In this document: in pieces, positions 1-7,211 of the stretch
Layout: every line of letters starts with the position of its first letter
Numbering within the stretch: position 1 is the stretch's first letter
Source: Prevotella sp. 885
Lineage (GTDB): Bacteria > Bacteroidota > Bacteroidia > Bacteroidales > Bacteroidaceae
Direction: 5' to 3'
DNA: 42,101 bases
Assembly: GCF_002265625.1 (NCBI RefSeq)
Contig: NZ_NOVE01000027.1
Location: 1-42,101, forward strand
Position numbers and translations under genes: made by a program
Notes under the pieces: model-generated
The model's database searches: none
What the model was told of the DNA's origin: nothing
Seen by the model: the letters and a program-made list of their open reading frames with translations, nothing else

Positions 1-69
1 GTCAAGGAGTCCTGCCGGAAGAAATAAGGACAATACGGATTTGTAATCTATGGGCTGAGTTCTATTCAT
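1..69 (-). CDS. Partial transposase-like gene, N-terminus only
   Basis: Twenty-three codons run from an ATG at 69 to the window edge, beginning MNRTQPIDYKSVLSLFLPAG. The 'DYKSVLSLFLPAGLLD' pattern resembles the start of the small N-terminal protein of ISAon1-type (IS1595-like) Bacteroidota transposases, but so few residues make this tentative. A good -7 box lies 4 bp upstream of the ATG, so the transcript would be almost leaderless. The rest of the gene lies outside the window. It could also be an unrelated short protein. Confidence 0.4.
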   Translation of the reverse strand, partial: MNRTQPIDYKSVLSLFLPAGLLD

Positions 70-73
70 GACG

Positions 74-105
74 CAAAGATAAACAATAATATTGAATTGT
101 TAAAA
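74..105 (-). promoter_or_regulatory. Promoter of the partial transposase-like gene
   Basis: On the minus strand TATCTTTG occupies 81-74, a full match to the Bacteroidota -7 box TAnnTTTG. No perfect -33 TTTG is visible at the usual distance. An inverted repeat (AATAATATTG at 85-94, CAATATTATT at 112-121) spans the spacer region and could bind a regulator. Confidence 0.5.
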
Positions 106-155
106 ACACAACAATATTATTTGATTCAAAGTTTTAGCTAATGCTGCGTATAAAG

Positions 156-192
156 CAAAAAAAAAGAGTCACTCAAATGAGTAACTCTTTTT
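156..192 (-). terminator. Intrinsic terminator of tRNA-Phe
   Basis: Read on the minus strand, a 12-bp stem (one G-U pair) with an ATTT loop is followed by a run of nine or more T. It begins 5 bp after the tRNA-Phe 3' end. Confidence 0.85.
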
Positions 193-196
193 CTTG

Positions 197-269
197 TGGT
201 GCCACCAGGAATCGAACCGGGGACACAAGGATTTTCAGTCCTTTGCTCTACCATCTGAGCTATGGCACC
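197..269 (-). tRNA. tRNA-Phe (GAA)
   Basis: The 73-nt cloverleaf on the minus strand has acceptor arms GGTGCCA and TGGCACC with discriminator A. The anticodon loop reads CTGAAAA with anticodon GAA, and the T-loop is GGTTCGATTCC. CCA is not encoded. It is transcribed divergently from tRNA-Pro, with its own promoter and terminator. Confidence 0.97.
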
Positions 270-305
270 AACTGTTAAAGAAGCTTGATTTCTTCTTAGC
301 GAGTG

Positions 306-337
306 CAAAGGTAGTACTATTATTTCGTTCTGCCAAA
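306..337 (-). promoter_or_regulatory. tRNA-Phe promoter
   Basis: TACCTTTG at 313-306 (-7) and TTTG at 337-334 (-33) are separated by 20 bp, matching the Bacteroidota housekeeping consensus. The 16 bases from the -7 box onward are the same as those of the tRNA-Pro promoter facing the other way. Confidence 0.85.
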
Positions 338-394
338 TATTTCGGCAACTTTTTTCAAATAATTTCTTTTCTGTGATTTTTTTGCTTAAACATT

Positions 395-424
395 ATTGTA
401 TGTCAAAAAAAACTCGTACCTTTG
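395..424 (+). promoter_or_regulatory. tRNA-Pro promoter
   Basis: TACCTTTG at 417-424 is the -7 box. ATTG at 395-398 sits 18 bp upstream as a weak -33 box. Transcription would begin about 30 bp before the tRNA. Confidence 0.75.
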
Positions 425-462
425 CACTCGCTTTTGAGACATAACACGTTTCGTCAAGCAAT

Positions 463-535
463 CGGGATGTAGCGCAGTTGGTAGCGCACTACGTTCGGGA
501 CGTAGGGGTCGCAAGTTCGAATCTTGTCATCCCGA
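463..535 (+). tRNA. tRNA-Pro (CGG)
   Basis: The 73-nt cloverleaf has acceptor arms CGGGATG and CATCCCG with discriminator A. The anticodon stem CTACG/CGTAG encloses loop TTCGGGA, anticodon CGG, which reads CCG. The T-loop is AGTTCGAATCT. CCA is not encoded. Confidence 0.97.
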
Positions 536-540
536 CAGTT

Positions 541-579
541 AAGGGGTTAAGATGCTGGATGACAGTGTTTTAACCCCTT
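541..579 (+). terminator. Hairpin downstream of tRNA-Pro (weak terminator)
   Basis: AAGGGGTTAA (541-550) pairs perfectly with TTAACCCCTT (570-579) around a 19-nt loop. Only three T follow, so it may be a processing hairpin that lets some transcription continue into trpS, 63 bp downstream. Confidence 0.5.
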
Positions 580-642
580 TGTCGTTAATATACCCGGCGA
601 AAAACCGGCATCAATCATAAGACTAAATCTAAAGAATAAGAT

Positions 643-1728
643 ATGGGAAAAGTAATCCTTACGGGCGACCGTCCTACCGGTAAGCTCCATCTTGGCCACT
701 ATGTTGGCTCATTGCGCCGCCGCGTGGAACTTCAGAACGCTGGCGACTTCGACCGTATGTTCGTGTTCATGGCTGACGTTCAGGCCCTGACCGACAATGC
801 TGACAATCCTGAGAAAATCCGTCAGAACATCATTGAGGTGGCTCTCGACTATCTCTCTGCGGGTCTTGATCCTTCGAAGTGCACTCTCTTCATCCAGAGT
901 CAGATTCCTGAGCTCGCCGAACTCACCACATACCTCATGAACCTCATCACCGTGTCGCGTGTGCAGCGCAACCCGACCGTGAAGACTGAGATAAAGATGC
1001 GCAACTTTGAGGCCAACATTCCGCTTGGCTTCTTCTGCTATCCCGTCAGCCAGGCTGCCGACATCACGCTCTTCAAGGCCACTACGGTGCCCGCAGGAGA
1101 GGACCAGGAGCCGATGATTGAGGTGGCACGCGAGCTGGTTCGCCGCTTCAATACCGTATATGGCGAGGTGCTCGTCGAGCCTAACATCATGCTGCCGGAG
1201 AACGCTACGGCACGCCGCCTTCCGGGAACGGACGGCAAGGAGAAGATGTCGAAGTCGCTCGGCAACTGCATCTATCTCTCTGACTCGGCTGCAGACGTAT
1301 GGAAGAAGGTGAAGAAGATGTCTAACGGTGCGCCGCGTATGAGCATGGACGAGCCGGGCAACCTCGAGGGCAACGCCGTATTCACATATCTCGATGCGTT
1401 CAGCACACCGCAGGACTTCGCCGATTTCTGGCCGGAGTTTCATTCTCTCGACGAGCTGAAGGAGCATTACGTGCATGGCGGCATCGGTGATGGCACCTGC
1501 AAGAAGTTCCTCAATAACGTCCTCAACCGCTTCATGGAACCGATGCGTCAGCGTCGTCAGGAGTTTGAGAAGGACATCCCCGAAATCTTCAACATCCTGC
1601 GCAAGGGTACAGAGGAGGCTCGTGCAACAGCCGCTCAGACCATGGACGAGGTTCGCAAGGCAATGCGTATCGACTACTTCAACGACACAGCGCTCATCGA
1701 GCAGCTTTCTGAGAAGTTCAAGAAGTAA
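643..1728 (+). CDS. trpS: Tryptophanyl-tRNA synthetase
   Basis: This cytoplasmic class I aminoacyl-tRNA synthetase charges tRNA-Trp with tryptophan using ATP. The 361-aa protein has the TxxxPTGxLHLGHY signature near residues 7-20, with the HIGH-like HLGH at 16-19. The KMSKS loop is intact at residues 201-205. Length fits a slightly long bacterial TrpRS (usually about 330-360). The ATG at 643 is preceded by an A-rich stretch with no Shine-Dalgarno sequence, as usual in Bacteroidota. The gene lies just after tRNA-Pro and ends at a strong bidirectional hairpin. Family assignment is secure. Confidence 0.97.
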   Translation: MGKVILTGDRPTGKLHLGHYVGSLRRRVELQNAGDFDRMFVFMADVQALTDNADNPEKIRQNIIEVALDYLSAGLDPSKCTLFIQSQIPELAELTTYLMNLITVSRVQRNPTVKTEIKMRNFEANIPLGFFCYPVSQAADITLFKATTVPAGEDQEPMIEVARELVRRFNTVYGEVLVEPNIMLPENATARRLPGTDGKEKMSKSLGNCIYLSDSAADVWKKVKKMSNGAPRMSMDEPGNLEGNAVFTYLDAFSTPQDFADFWPEFHSLDELKEHYVHGGIGDGTCKKFLNNVLNRFMEPMRQRRQEFEKDIPEIFNILRKGTEEARATAAQTMDEVRKAMRIDYFNDTALIEQLSEKFKK

Positions 1729-1777
1729 GAAAATCAGAATGATCTGAACTCTCGCAAGTTCAGTAAGATAAAATTAT

Positions 1778-1823
1778 AAAAGCCTCTTTTGCATCCTATC
1801 AAGGAATGCAAAAGAGGCTTTTT
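1778..1823. terminator. Bidirectional terminator between trpS and ribD
   Basis: A near-perfect stem of about 17 bp (AGCCTCTTTTGCAT paired with ATGCAAAAGAGGCT) is followed by TTTTT on plus and a T-rich tract on minus. It separates the convergent genes trpS and ribD. Confidence 0.88.
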
Positions 1824-1869
1824 GCGTTGTTAATGTTGGCTCTATTTGTTGATTAGGGGCTATGTTCTC

Positions 1870-2826
1870 TTATCGCTCGTACACTCTGATGACGTTTCCG
1901 TCACATACCTTCTGCTCCGTCAGCTTCAGTCCGTCGGGCAGTTGCGGAGCGCGGGTGCCTCCTCCGACCGTAGCGCAAGCTGTCTCCACGCGTATCTCGT
2001 CCCAGCAGTCGGCAGCGATGAAGCGGCGCAGCGTCTCTGCTCCACCCTCCACGATGAGCGACTGACACTTCTCCGCGTGCAGCCATTCCATGAGTTGCGG
2101 AATGACGGGACGGTCAAAGTCCATTCCTTCGAAGGCGGGACGGTTGCAGTCGAGGACGATTCGGCGCGGCGACGGACCCGACCAATGGCGCACGTCCAGT
2201 CGTGGCTGGTCGCGTTCGGCGGTCACTCTGCCCACCAGTATGGCGTCAGCCTCTGCGCGAAGCTTATGTACGAGCATTCGCGTATAGGGCGTGGAGATGG
2301 CAAGCGGACGGAAGTGGTCGTCCATATATCCGTCTGCGGTCTGTGCCCATTTGAGAGTGACGAACGGGCGGCGCTTCTCGTTGAAGGTGATGAAGCGGTG
2401 GTTCAGCCTTCGGCATTCCTCCTCCAGCACGCCAACCGTCACTTCTATGCCGGCGTCACGCAACTTCTGTATGCCGCGTCCGTGCACCTTGGCGAAGGGA
2501 TCCACGCATCCCACAACGCAGCGCTTCACGCCCTTTCTGACAATAAGGTCGGCACAGGGTGGCGTCTTGCCGTAATGCGAGCACGGTTCAAGGCTTACGT
2601 ATATGGTGGCGTCCTTAAGCAGCGGCTCGTCCTCGGGGCGTACGGAGGCAAAAGCGTTCACCTCGGCATGTCCCTCTCCGCAGCGCACATGATAGCCCTC
2701 GCCTATAATGCGTCCGTCGGCAGCCACTATCACGGCTCCCACCATCGGATTAGGCTTGGCGTTCTGTCGTCCGTTGCTTGCAAGCTGCAGGCAACGGCGC
2801 ATGTAAAGTTGGTCTGTCGTCATCAT
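1870..2826 (-). CDS. ribD: Bifunctional riboflavin biosynthesis deaminase/reductase RibD
   Basis: RibD carries out two successive cytoplasmic steps of riboflavin synthesis: deamination of diaminohydroxyphosphoribosylaminopyrimidine, then NADPH-dependent reduction of the ribose side chain. The N-terminal deaminase domain (residues 1-145) has the zinc site H53-A-E55 and PCSHYGKTPPC (C82 and C91). The C-terminal reductase part, from about residue 150, has TLKWAQTADGYM and a late IVEGGAETL segment, as in RibD/RibG reductases. Length (318 aa) is at the short end of the family. The ATG at 2826 lies 14 bp after the stop of the WG-repeat gene, so the two are probably co-transcribed. No other rib gene is nearby. 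Confidence 0.95.
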   Translation of the reverse strand: MMTTDQLYMRRCLQLASNGRQNAKPNPMVGAVIVAADGRIIGEGYHVRCGEGHAEVNAFASVRPEDEPLLKDATIYVSLEPCSHYGKTPPCADLIVRKGVKRCVVGCVDPFAKVHGRGIQKLRDAGIEVTVGVLEEECRRLNHRFITFNEKRRPFVTLKWAQTADGYMDDHFRPLAISTPYTRMLVHKLRAEADAILVGRVTAERDQPRLDVRHWSGPSPRRIVLDCNRPAFEGMDFDRPVIPQLMEWLHAEKCQSLIVEGGAETLRRFIAADCWDEIRVETACATVGGGTRAPQLPDGLKLTEQKVCDGNVIRVYER

Positions 2827-2840
2827 TCAGAGTTTTTATA

Positions 2841-3500
2841 TTACGCTTCGATGAGCGTGCTGTCCTCACCGGTCCATGCCTCGAAGTACGGCGGCTCGTC
2901 ACGCAGCGAGATGTCGTCATAAATGAACGGAGCCACGATGGTCTCCTTGCCGTCGGGCATCACCAGTCCCATCTTGCCGTCGCGCTGTGCGATGACGGGA
3001 AGCGAGCGGAGGTCGTCCACGTATACATACGGTGTGCGGAGGAAGTCGTAGTGAGCCGGCACGAGCACGTTGCCCTGATGGTCCTTGATGCCGAACTTGC
3101 CGTCCTCCTCATACACCTCATGATACTGCTGATACTTCTCGCGCATACGGTTCAGATAGAACACCATCTTGCGCTTGTTGTTCACCAGTTCCACGAGATA
3201 CGAGAACGTGTCTGAATAATTTGCCATGGCTCGAGCCAGGACAATCTTGAAGTCGAGTCCGCTGAGCACCTTTCGGTTCAGGTCGATGTAGCGAGCAATC
3301 GCCTTTTCCTTCTCCACTACGGAGAGTGTGGCGAGCTGCTCCTCAAACTTCAGCATAATAGCCTTCGATCCCTTCATCGCCTTGATGTAGCGATGAATCT
3401 GGCGTGCCATCTCGTCGCAGACAAACTTGTCGATGCGTTCCATTTCGATGCTGTCGACGTAAGTGTCTTCAAAATTCTCTTGTGTTATCTTCTTTTCCAT
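2841..3500 (-). CDS. WG-repeat-like protein of unknown function
   Basis: The 219-aa protein has no signal peptide. The N-terminal half (about 1-130) is helical and charged. The C-terminal part holds two related units, KFGIKDHQGNVLVPAHYDFL and KMGLVMPDGKETIVAPFIYD. They fit the G-(I/L)-x-(D/G)-x-x-G-x-x-(I/V)-x-P-x-x-Y/F-D pattern of WG (KWG) beta-repeats. It is the first gene of a two-gene unit with ribD and has a near-consensus promoter. No enzymatic motif is visible, so a role in riboflavin metabolism is not implied by sequence. Confidence 0.75.
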   Translation of the reverse strand: MEKKITQENFEDTYVDSIEMERIDKFVCDEMARQIHRYIKAMKGSKAIMLKFEEQLATLSVVEKEKAIARYIDLNRKVLSGLDFKIVLARAMANYSDTFSYLVELVNNKRKMVFYLNRMREKYQQYHEVYEEDGKFGIKDHQGNVLVPAHYDFLRTPYVYVDDLRSLPVIAQRDGKMGLVMPDGKETIVAPFIYDDISLRDEPPYFEAWTGEDSTLIEA

Positions 3501-3555
3501 AGTGTTATCTTGGTTTTATCGGTTCGTACGATTTGGTTTCTGGTTATGATAATGC

Positions 3556-3586
3556 CAAAAGTACGACAAATAATTGGAATATCAAA
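3556..3586 (-). promoter_or_regulatory. Promoter of the WG-protein/ribD operon
   Basis: TACTTTTG at 3563-3556 and TTTG at 3586-3583 on the minus strand are separated by 19 bp. The leader to the ATG at 3500 would be about 50 nt. Confidence 0.8.
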
Positions 3587-3620
3587 CAAAATGGAATGAT
3601 TTTTATTGAAAGCAAAAATA

Positions 3621-3737
3621 GTTGAGAGTGGAGAATTGAGAGTTGAGAGTTATGATTTGCTTTTTTAATCATTCAAGATTAAGATTATAGCTACAATACA
3701 AATCATCGCTCTCAACTCTCAACTTTCCACTCTCAAC
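3621..3737. repeat. Palindromic GTTGAGAGT repeat element, copy 1
   Basis: Left arm 3621-3659 is built of GTTGAGAGT units. It is nearly complementary to the right arm, about 3699-3737, around an AT-rich middle. A longer relative fills 11006-11175, and a degenerate trace (CTTTCAACTCT) lies near 5361-5385. Here it separates the divergent promoter region of the WG gene from the 3' end of the phosphatase gene and stops 15 bp before the latter's stop codon. Confidence 0.85.
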
Positions 3738-3752
3738 TCAATTAACCAAGCG

Positions 3753-5252
3753 TTACTTCTGGTCAGTAATCTCTACGATAGGGTTGCCGAGGCATGCGGT
3801 CGGCATTTCCACGTGGAGCATAGAGCAGACGGTCGGGGCAGCGTCTGTCATGAACGTCTTGCGGTTTGTGTAACCGTGCTTTACGTGCCATCCCATGAAC
3901 ACGAGAGGAATGTGTGTGTCGGCAGGTGTCCATGCTCCGTGCTGTGCGCCGAAGTCGTTCGGTCCTACTTTCCAGTCGAAGAAGCCCGGATGTGTTATTG
4001 CCATGATGTCGCCTGAGCGACCATAGTAATATCCGTTGATGATGCGCTCGCGCACCCACTCGGGTATAGGAGCATAGGCAGCCTTCTCATAGTCAACCAC
4101 CCATTGCAACGTGTGGTCCTTGCGAAGCTCTTTGATGGCAGCCTCCTTCACCTTCTCATAGCAGAGCTTGTTCTGATTGATGAGTTCGTGGTCCAGATAG
4201 AGGCTGGCGCCGATGGCGTCCTTGATGAACTTGCCTTCCACGCCGAACTGTGCGCAGAGAGCCGAGTTGACGTTCTTCAGAGTGGCAGCGCTGTCCCATC
4301 CGCCACCGGGCAGACGATGTGCCTTGGCTGTGTTGGGATTGTGTGTGCCGCCGTGGTCAGCTGAAAGGAAGAGCAGGTAGTTGCCCTTGCCCACCTCAGC
4401 GTCGAGGGTGTTAAGGAAAGCGGTGAGGTCGCGGTCGAGAGTCATATACACTTCCTCGTTCTCCTTACCCGGCGAGAACCATGTGCCGGTGCGGTGGCTG
4501 ATGGCGTCCGTTGACGATACGCTGATGCAGAGCATGTCGCATCCGCCCTCTGTCTTACCCATCTGCTCGTTCTTGAGGGCTGCCTCTGCCATCTTGAATG
4601 TCAGCGTCACGCCGTCGGGATGAACCTTAGGGTCGTAACCCGGCTTCGGGCATTCCTTCTTGTCGAACTTCTTCACCCATTCCGGCAGCTCGTTCATATA
4701 CCATGTGCTGGTGATAAATCCGCCCACTTCCTTGTCATACCAGTAGGCAGCGTTGGCAGAGTGACCTGCGGGCAGGATGGAAGCGCGGTCTTTCAGAGCC
4801 ACGCCGATGACCTTCGACTTGAAGTCGGTGGCAATGCGGAGCTGGTCGCCGATGGTGGTGCCGAGCATATTCTTGGGCGACATGTTGCCTGCCTTTGATG
4901 TTGTGCCGACTCCCTTCACGTTGGGGTCGTCGCAGCAGTAGATGCGCTTTCCGTCAAGATAGAAGTCGTTGCTGGCGATGCCGTGTGCCGAGGGAGCCGA
5001 ACCGGTGTAGAGGCTGGAGTGTCCCACGGCGGTTACGGTGGGCACGTAGTTGATCATCTGGTTCTCGCAAGAGAAACCCTCGCGGAGCAGACGCTTCAGA
5101 CCGCCGTCACCATACTTGTCCTGATAATAATAGAGATAGTCCCAACGCATCTGGTCGATGACGATTCCGACCACAAGACGCGGACGTTCCACTTGTGCCC
5201 ATGCTGCAAAAGCCATGAAGCACATAAAGACTGACATTAAGATTTTCTTCAT
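3753..5252 (-). CDS. pafA: Exported PafA-type alkaline phosphatase
   Basis: This is a predicted periplasmic metallophosphatase releasing phosphate from organic monoesters. Residues 1-19 form a signal peptide (MKKILMSVFMCFMAFAAWA, then Q). Alkaline phosphatase superfamily motifs follow: D33 in GIVIDQMRWD, the likely nucleophile T74 in PTVTAVGHSSLYTG, N95 in SNDFY, KDRASILPAGH (the Lys-x-Arg active-site pair typical of PafA), SSTDAISHRTG, SADHGG and GAQHGAWTP. Together the KDR pair and Thr nucleophile point to the PafA branch rather than PhoA. Length (499 aa) is normal. PafA enzymes of Bacteroidota are known phosphatases; the substrate here is inferred. It has its own promoter, which overlaps the rubrerythrin terminator. 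Confidence 0.9.
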   Translation of the reverse strand: MKKILMSVFMCFMAFAAWAQVERPRLVVGIVIDQMRWDYLYYYQDKYGDGGLKRLLREGFSCENQMINYVPTVTAVGHSSLYTGSAPSAHGIASNDFYLDGKRIYCCDDPNVKGVGTTSKAGNMSPKNMLGTTIGDQLRIATDFKSKVIGVALKDRASILPAGHSANAAYWYDKEVGGFITSTWYMNELPEWVKKFDKKECPKPGYDPKVHPDGVTLTFKMAEAALKNEQMGKTEGGCDMLCISVSSTDAISHRTGTWFSPGKENEEVYMTLDRDLTAFLNTLDAEVGKGNYLLFLSADHGGTHNPNTAKAHRLPGGGWDSAATLKNVNSALCAQFGVEGKFIKDAIGASLYLDHELINQNKLCYEKVKEAAIKELRKDHTLQWVVDYEKAAYAPIPEWVRERIINGYYYGRSGDIMAITHPGFFDWKVGPNDFGAQHGAWTPADTHIPLVFMGWHVKHGYTNRKTFMTDAAPTVCSMLHVEMPTACLGNPIVEITDQK

Positions 5253-5306
5253 AGTCTGATTCTGATATTTAATGAGTTATGTAAGCAAAAGACGGATTAC
5301 ATGTTG

Positions 5307-5338
5307 CAAAGGTAAGAATAAAAAAAATCCCAAACAAA
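5307..5338 (-). promoter_or_regulatory. pafA promoter
   Basis: TACCTTTG at 5314-5307 and TTTG at 5338-5335 on the minus strand are separated by 20 bp, a perfect consensus match. The -33 box lies inside the loop of the upstream terminator hairpin. Confidence 0.85.
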
Positions 5339-5357
5339 AGACGTTTGGGATTTTTAT
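5321..5357 (-). terminator. Rubrerythrin terminator
   Basis: On the minus strand AAATCCCAAAC pairs with GTTTGGGATTT and is followed by eight T. It ends transcription from the rubrerythrin gene and physically overlaps the pafA promoter. Confidence 0.88.
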
Positions 5358-5390
5358 AACTTTCAACTCTAAACTCTCAAGTTTAAATTC

Positions 5391-5933
5391 TTAATAGTTT
5401 TCTGCCTTCAGCTCGAAGTATGCTTTTGGGTGCTTGCATACGGGGCACAGTTCGGGAGCCTTCTTGCCCACTACGATATGACCACAGTTGCGGCACTGCC
5501 AGATGCAGTCGCCCTCACGTGAGAACACCACGCCGTCCTCCACGTTCTTGAGCAGCTTGCGATAACGCTCCTCGTGGTGCTTCTCGATGGCACCTACGCC
5601 GCGCATTGCAGCGGCAATCTCTGCGAATCCTTCCTCGTCAGCCTCGCGAGCCATGCGCTCGTACATGTCGGTCCACTCGAAGTTCTCGCCCTCGGCAGCT
5701 GCCTTGAGGTTAGAGATGGTGTCCTTGATGGCGCCGCCCTCAAGATACTTAAACCACATCTTGGCGTGCTCCTTCTCGTTCTGTGCAGTCTCCTCGAAGA
5801 GAGCTGCTATCTGCTCATAACCCTCCTTGCGTGCCTTAGAAGCGAAGAATGTATACTTATTGCGTGCCTGTGACTCACCGGCGAATGCCTCCTGGAGGTT
5901 GCGCTCGGTCTTAGTTCCTTTCAGTTCCTTCAT
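5391..5933 (-). CDS. rbr: Rubrerythrin
   Basis: Rubrerythrin is a cytoplasmic non-haem diiron peroxidase that reduces hydrogen peroxide in anaerobes. The ferritin-like domain spans residues 1-135 and has the paired carboxylate/His iron-ligand motifs (E20 in [14 protein letters not shown]53-x-x-H56, and EKHHEERY near 117-124). The C-terminal rubredoxin domain has cysteines C147, C150, C163 and C166 (QCRNCG, CPVC). The length of 180 aa is slightly short of classical 190. It is monocistronic, with its own promoter and terminator. The family call is secure; oxidative-stress function is from family knowledge. Confidence 0.96.
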   Translation of the reverse strand: MKELKGTKTERNLQEAFAGESQARNKYTFFASKARKEGYEQIAALFEETAQNEKEHAKMWFKYLEGGAIKDTISNLKAAAEGENFEWTDMYERMAREADEEGFAEIAAAMRGVGAIEKHHEERYRKLLKNVEDGVVFSREGDCIWQCRNCGHIVVGKKAPELCPVCKHPKAYFELKAENY

Positions 5934-5984
5934 AATGTATTGTCTTTTTTATTGTTATTGCTATGTTTGTTTCCTTTACGTTTG

Positions 5985-6015
5985 CAAAGATACACATAAT
6001 TTTTGAAACCACCAA
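5985..6015 (-). promoter_or_regulatory. Rubrerythrin promoter
   Basis: TATCTTTG at 5992-5985 on the minus strand matches the -7 box. TTGG at 6015-6012 is the best -33 match, 19 bp away. Confidence 0.7.
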
Positions 6016-6264
6016 GCAAAATTGTAATTATTACAAAGTTATTTTACGTACAGTCTTCATTCTGTATATCAATACAGCTGTCCGCCGATACAATATTTGC
6101 ATTCCTGACGCTCAATACTCCTCGTTCAGCACACTAAGAAATCCTTGATGCGAAATTCGTGAGTTTTGAGCGTGCAGCGATAACGTGTTGTCACGCAGTT
6201 GATTATACGGCTAAGAAAAGAAGTGTGCAATGAATGAGGAAGCAATACAAGCACAATAGGCATG

Positions 6265-6364
6265 CAATAGCGCCACTTTTACACTCTAATAGTGCCACTT
6301 TTACCATGCAATAGTGCCACTTTAAGTGTCTAATAGTGGTACTATTGGAGTGTAAAAGTAGCTT
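6265..6364. repeat. 22-bp tandem array with an inverted end unit
   Basis: Units of the form (C/T)AATAGTGCCACTTTTAC begin at 6265, 6287, 6309 and 6331, an exact 22-bp period. The last part (about 6338-6361, GGTACTATTGGAGTGTAAAA) is the reverse complement of a unit junction, so the array ends in an inverted copy. I see no gene in 5934-6543. An open frame at 5963-6148 looks non-coding. Confidence 0.85.
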
Positions 6365-6420
6365 TTCTATATATTATAGTGGTAATATCGAAGCAAAATA
6401 GCTCAAAAACGGCAAGCAAA

Positions 6421-6480
6421 ATCTCTAAAACCGATTTTTATTTTGTAACATGTTTTTACTCTTTGCGTGATATTTGCATG
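6421..6480 (+). repeat. 60-bp dispersed block, copy A
   Basis: This block matches the minus strand of 23132-23191 at roughly 78% identity. The shared core is TTTTTATTTTGTAACA and GATATTTGCAT. It lies just downstream of the 22-bp array. Copy B lies upstream of the caspase operon promoter. Confidence 0.7.
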
Positions 6481-6543
6481 AGACATGAAGAGCATGATTT
6501 TTTAGACAGGAAGACATGCTTTTAGACGGTAGGCAGACAAACT

Positions 6544-7181
6544 TAGGAGGCTATGGCGTCTCGCCGTAGCCCCGCAGCCTCCCATAGCAGAACACCAATC
6601 AGCGCCGTGTCCCGATGGGACACGTATCTATCAGAAACCCACTGCAAGCTCCGAAGGAGCGCAGCTGTGGGATAAACACTCATTACCTTCTCTTGGTTCC
6701 GCGAAGCGGGACCAACCATCATCAACATTATCGGGGAAGTGTAAGTCCCCCTTCGGGGAACATTTGAGGGAGAGATGGGAGAGCTTAACCCACAGCTGCG
6801 CTGCTTTGCAGCTTGCAGTGGGTTTCATGACATAGGTCCCGCTCCGCGGAACCCGCAGCTCAGTACTCAATCTGCTTGCGTTCGTGGGTGCGTGGCTACG
6901 GCGAGACGCCATAGCCTCCTATGTTTGTATCAGACTTGCTTGTGGAGGCTGTAATACTTAACTTTTGACCAAAGGCCGGAGACCTCCTCTACTGTGTAAC
7001 CGTTGTGTTTTTCCTTGTTTTTTCCGCTTGTGGGCGCGTGCTGTGCACAAATAAAAGGCTTTACATTAGGTTGTCGAGAACTGGTTCTCGTAAGACCTAA
7101 TGTAAAGCCTTTTATTTAAATCCGATAGGATTTGCGCCCATAAACGGACTGTGGATAAAGGTTTTTGTTAAAGCACAGCCT
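6544..7181 (+). repeat. Compound repeat element, copy 1 (~638 bp)
   Basis: This non-coding element is repeated almost intact at 9162-9805. Its first ~380 bp is a large inverted repeat (TAGGAGGCTATGGCG near 6544 against CGCCATAGCCTCCTA near 6907). That arm is packed with small GC-rich palindromes such as GGTTCCGCGAAGCGGGACC and CCCCTTCGGGG. The remainder ends in a long hairpin element with a conserved tail. Short open frames on both strands follow the repeat and are probably not genes. No transposase is present. Confidence 0.85.
7023..7181 (+). repeat. Structured hairpin element with conserved tail, copy 1
   Basis: An outer clamp (7023-7037 with 7134-7148) encloses a perfect 23-bp stem (7049-7071 with 7095-7117). 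The stem is capped by the internal loop TGT/TAAG and the tip CGAGAAC-TG-GTTCTCG. A small hairpin AAATCC-GATA-GGATTT (7118-7133) follows, then a tail from 7151 to 7181 containing AAGGTTTTTGT. The same design recurs at 9643-9805 and, with unrelated stem sequence, on the minus strand at 41962-42101. Confidence 0.8.
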
Positions 7182-7211
7182 ACCGCAGCAGATTCACAGA
7201 TAAACTGCAAT

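Noticed and set aside
194..376. Open frame of 60 codons on plus
   Set aside because: It overlaps the tRNA-Phe gene and its promoter; no protein-like composition.
709..1476. Long minus-strand frame (255 codons)
   Set aside because: It is antisense to trpS, whose motifs are clear; the frame reflects codon bias.
1846..2922. Long plus-strand frame (358 codons)
   Set aside because: It lies opposite ribD and crosses into the WG gene; ribD motifs are decisive.
6265..6364. CRISPR array
   Set aside because: Units follow each other directly at 22 bp, with no unique spacers and no cas genes.
6631..6912. Open frames inside the compound repeat (also 9202-9585)
   Set aside because: They follow palindromic repeat sequence on both strands and have no protein family features.
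7023..7181. Integron attC site
   Set aside because: The hairpin lacks the R/L box arrangement and no integrase or cassette array is present.
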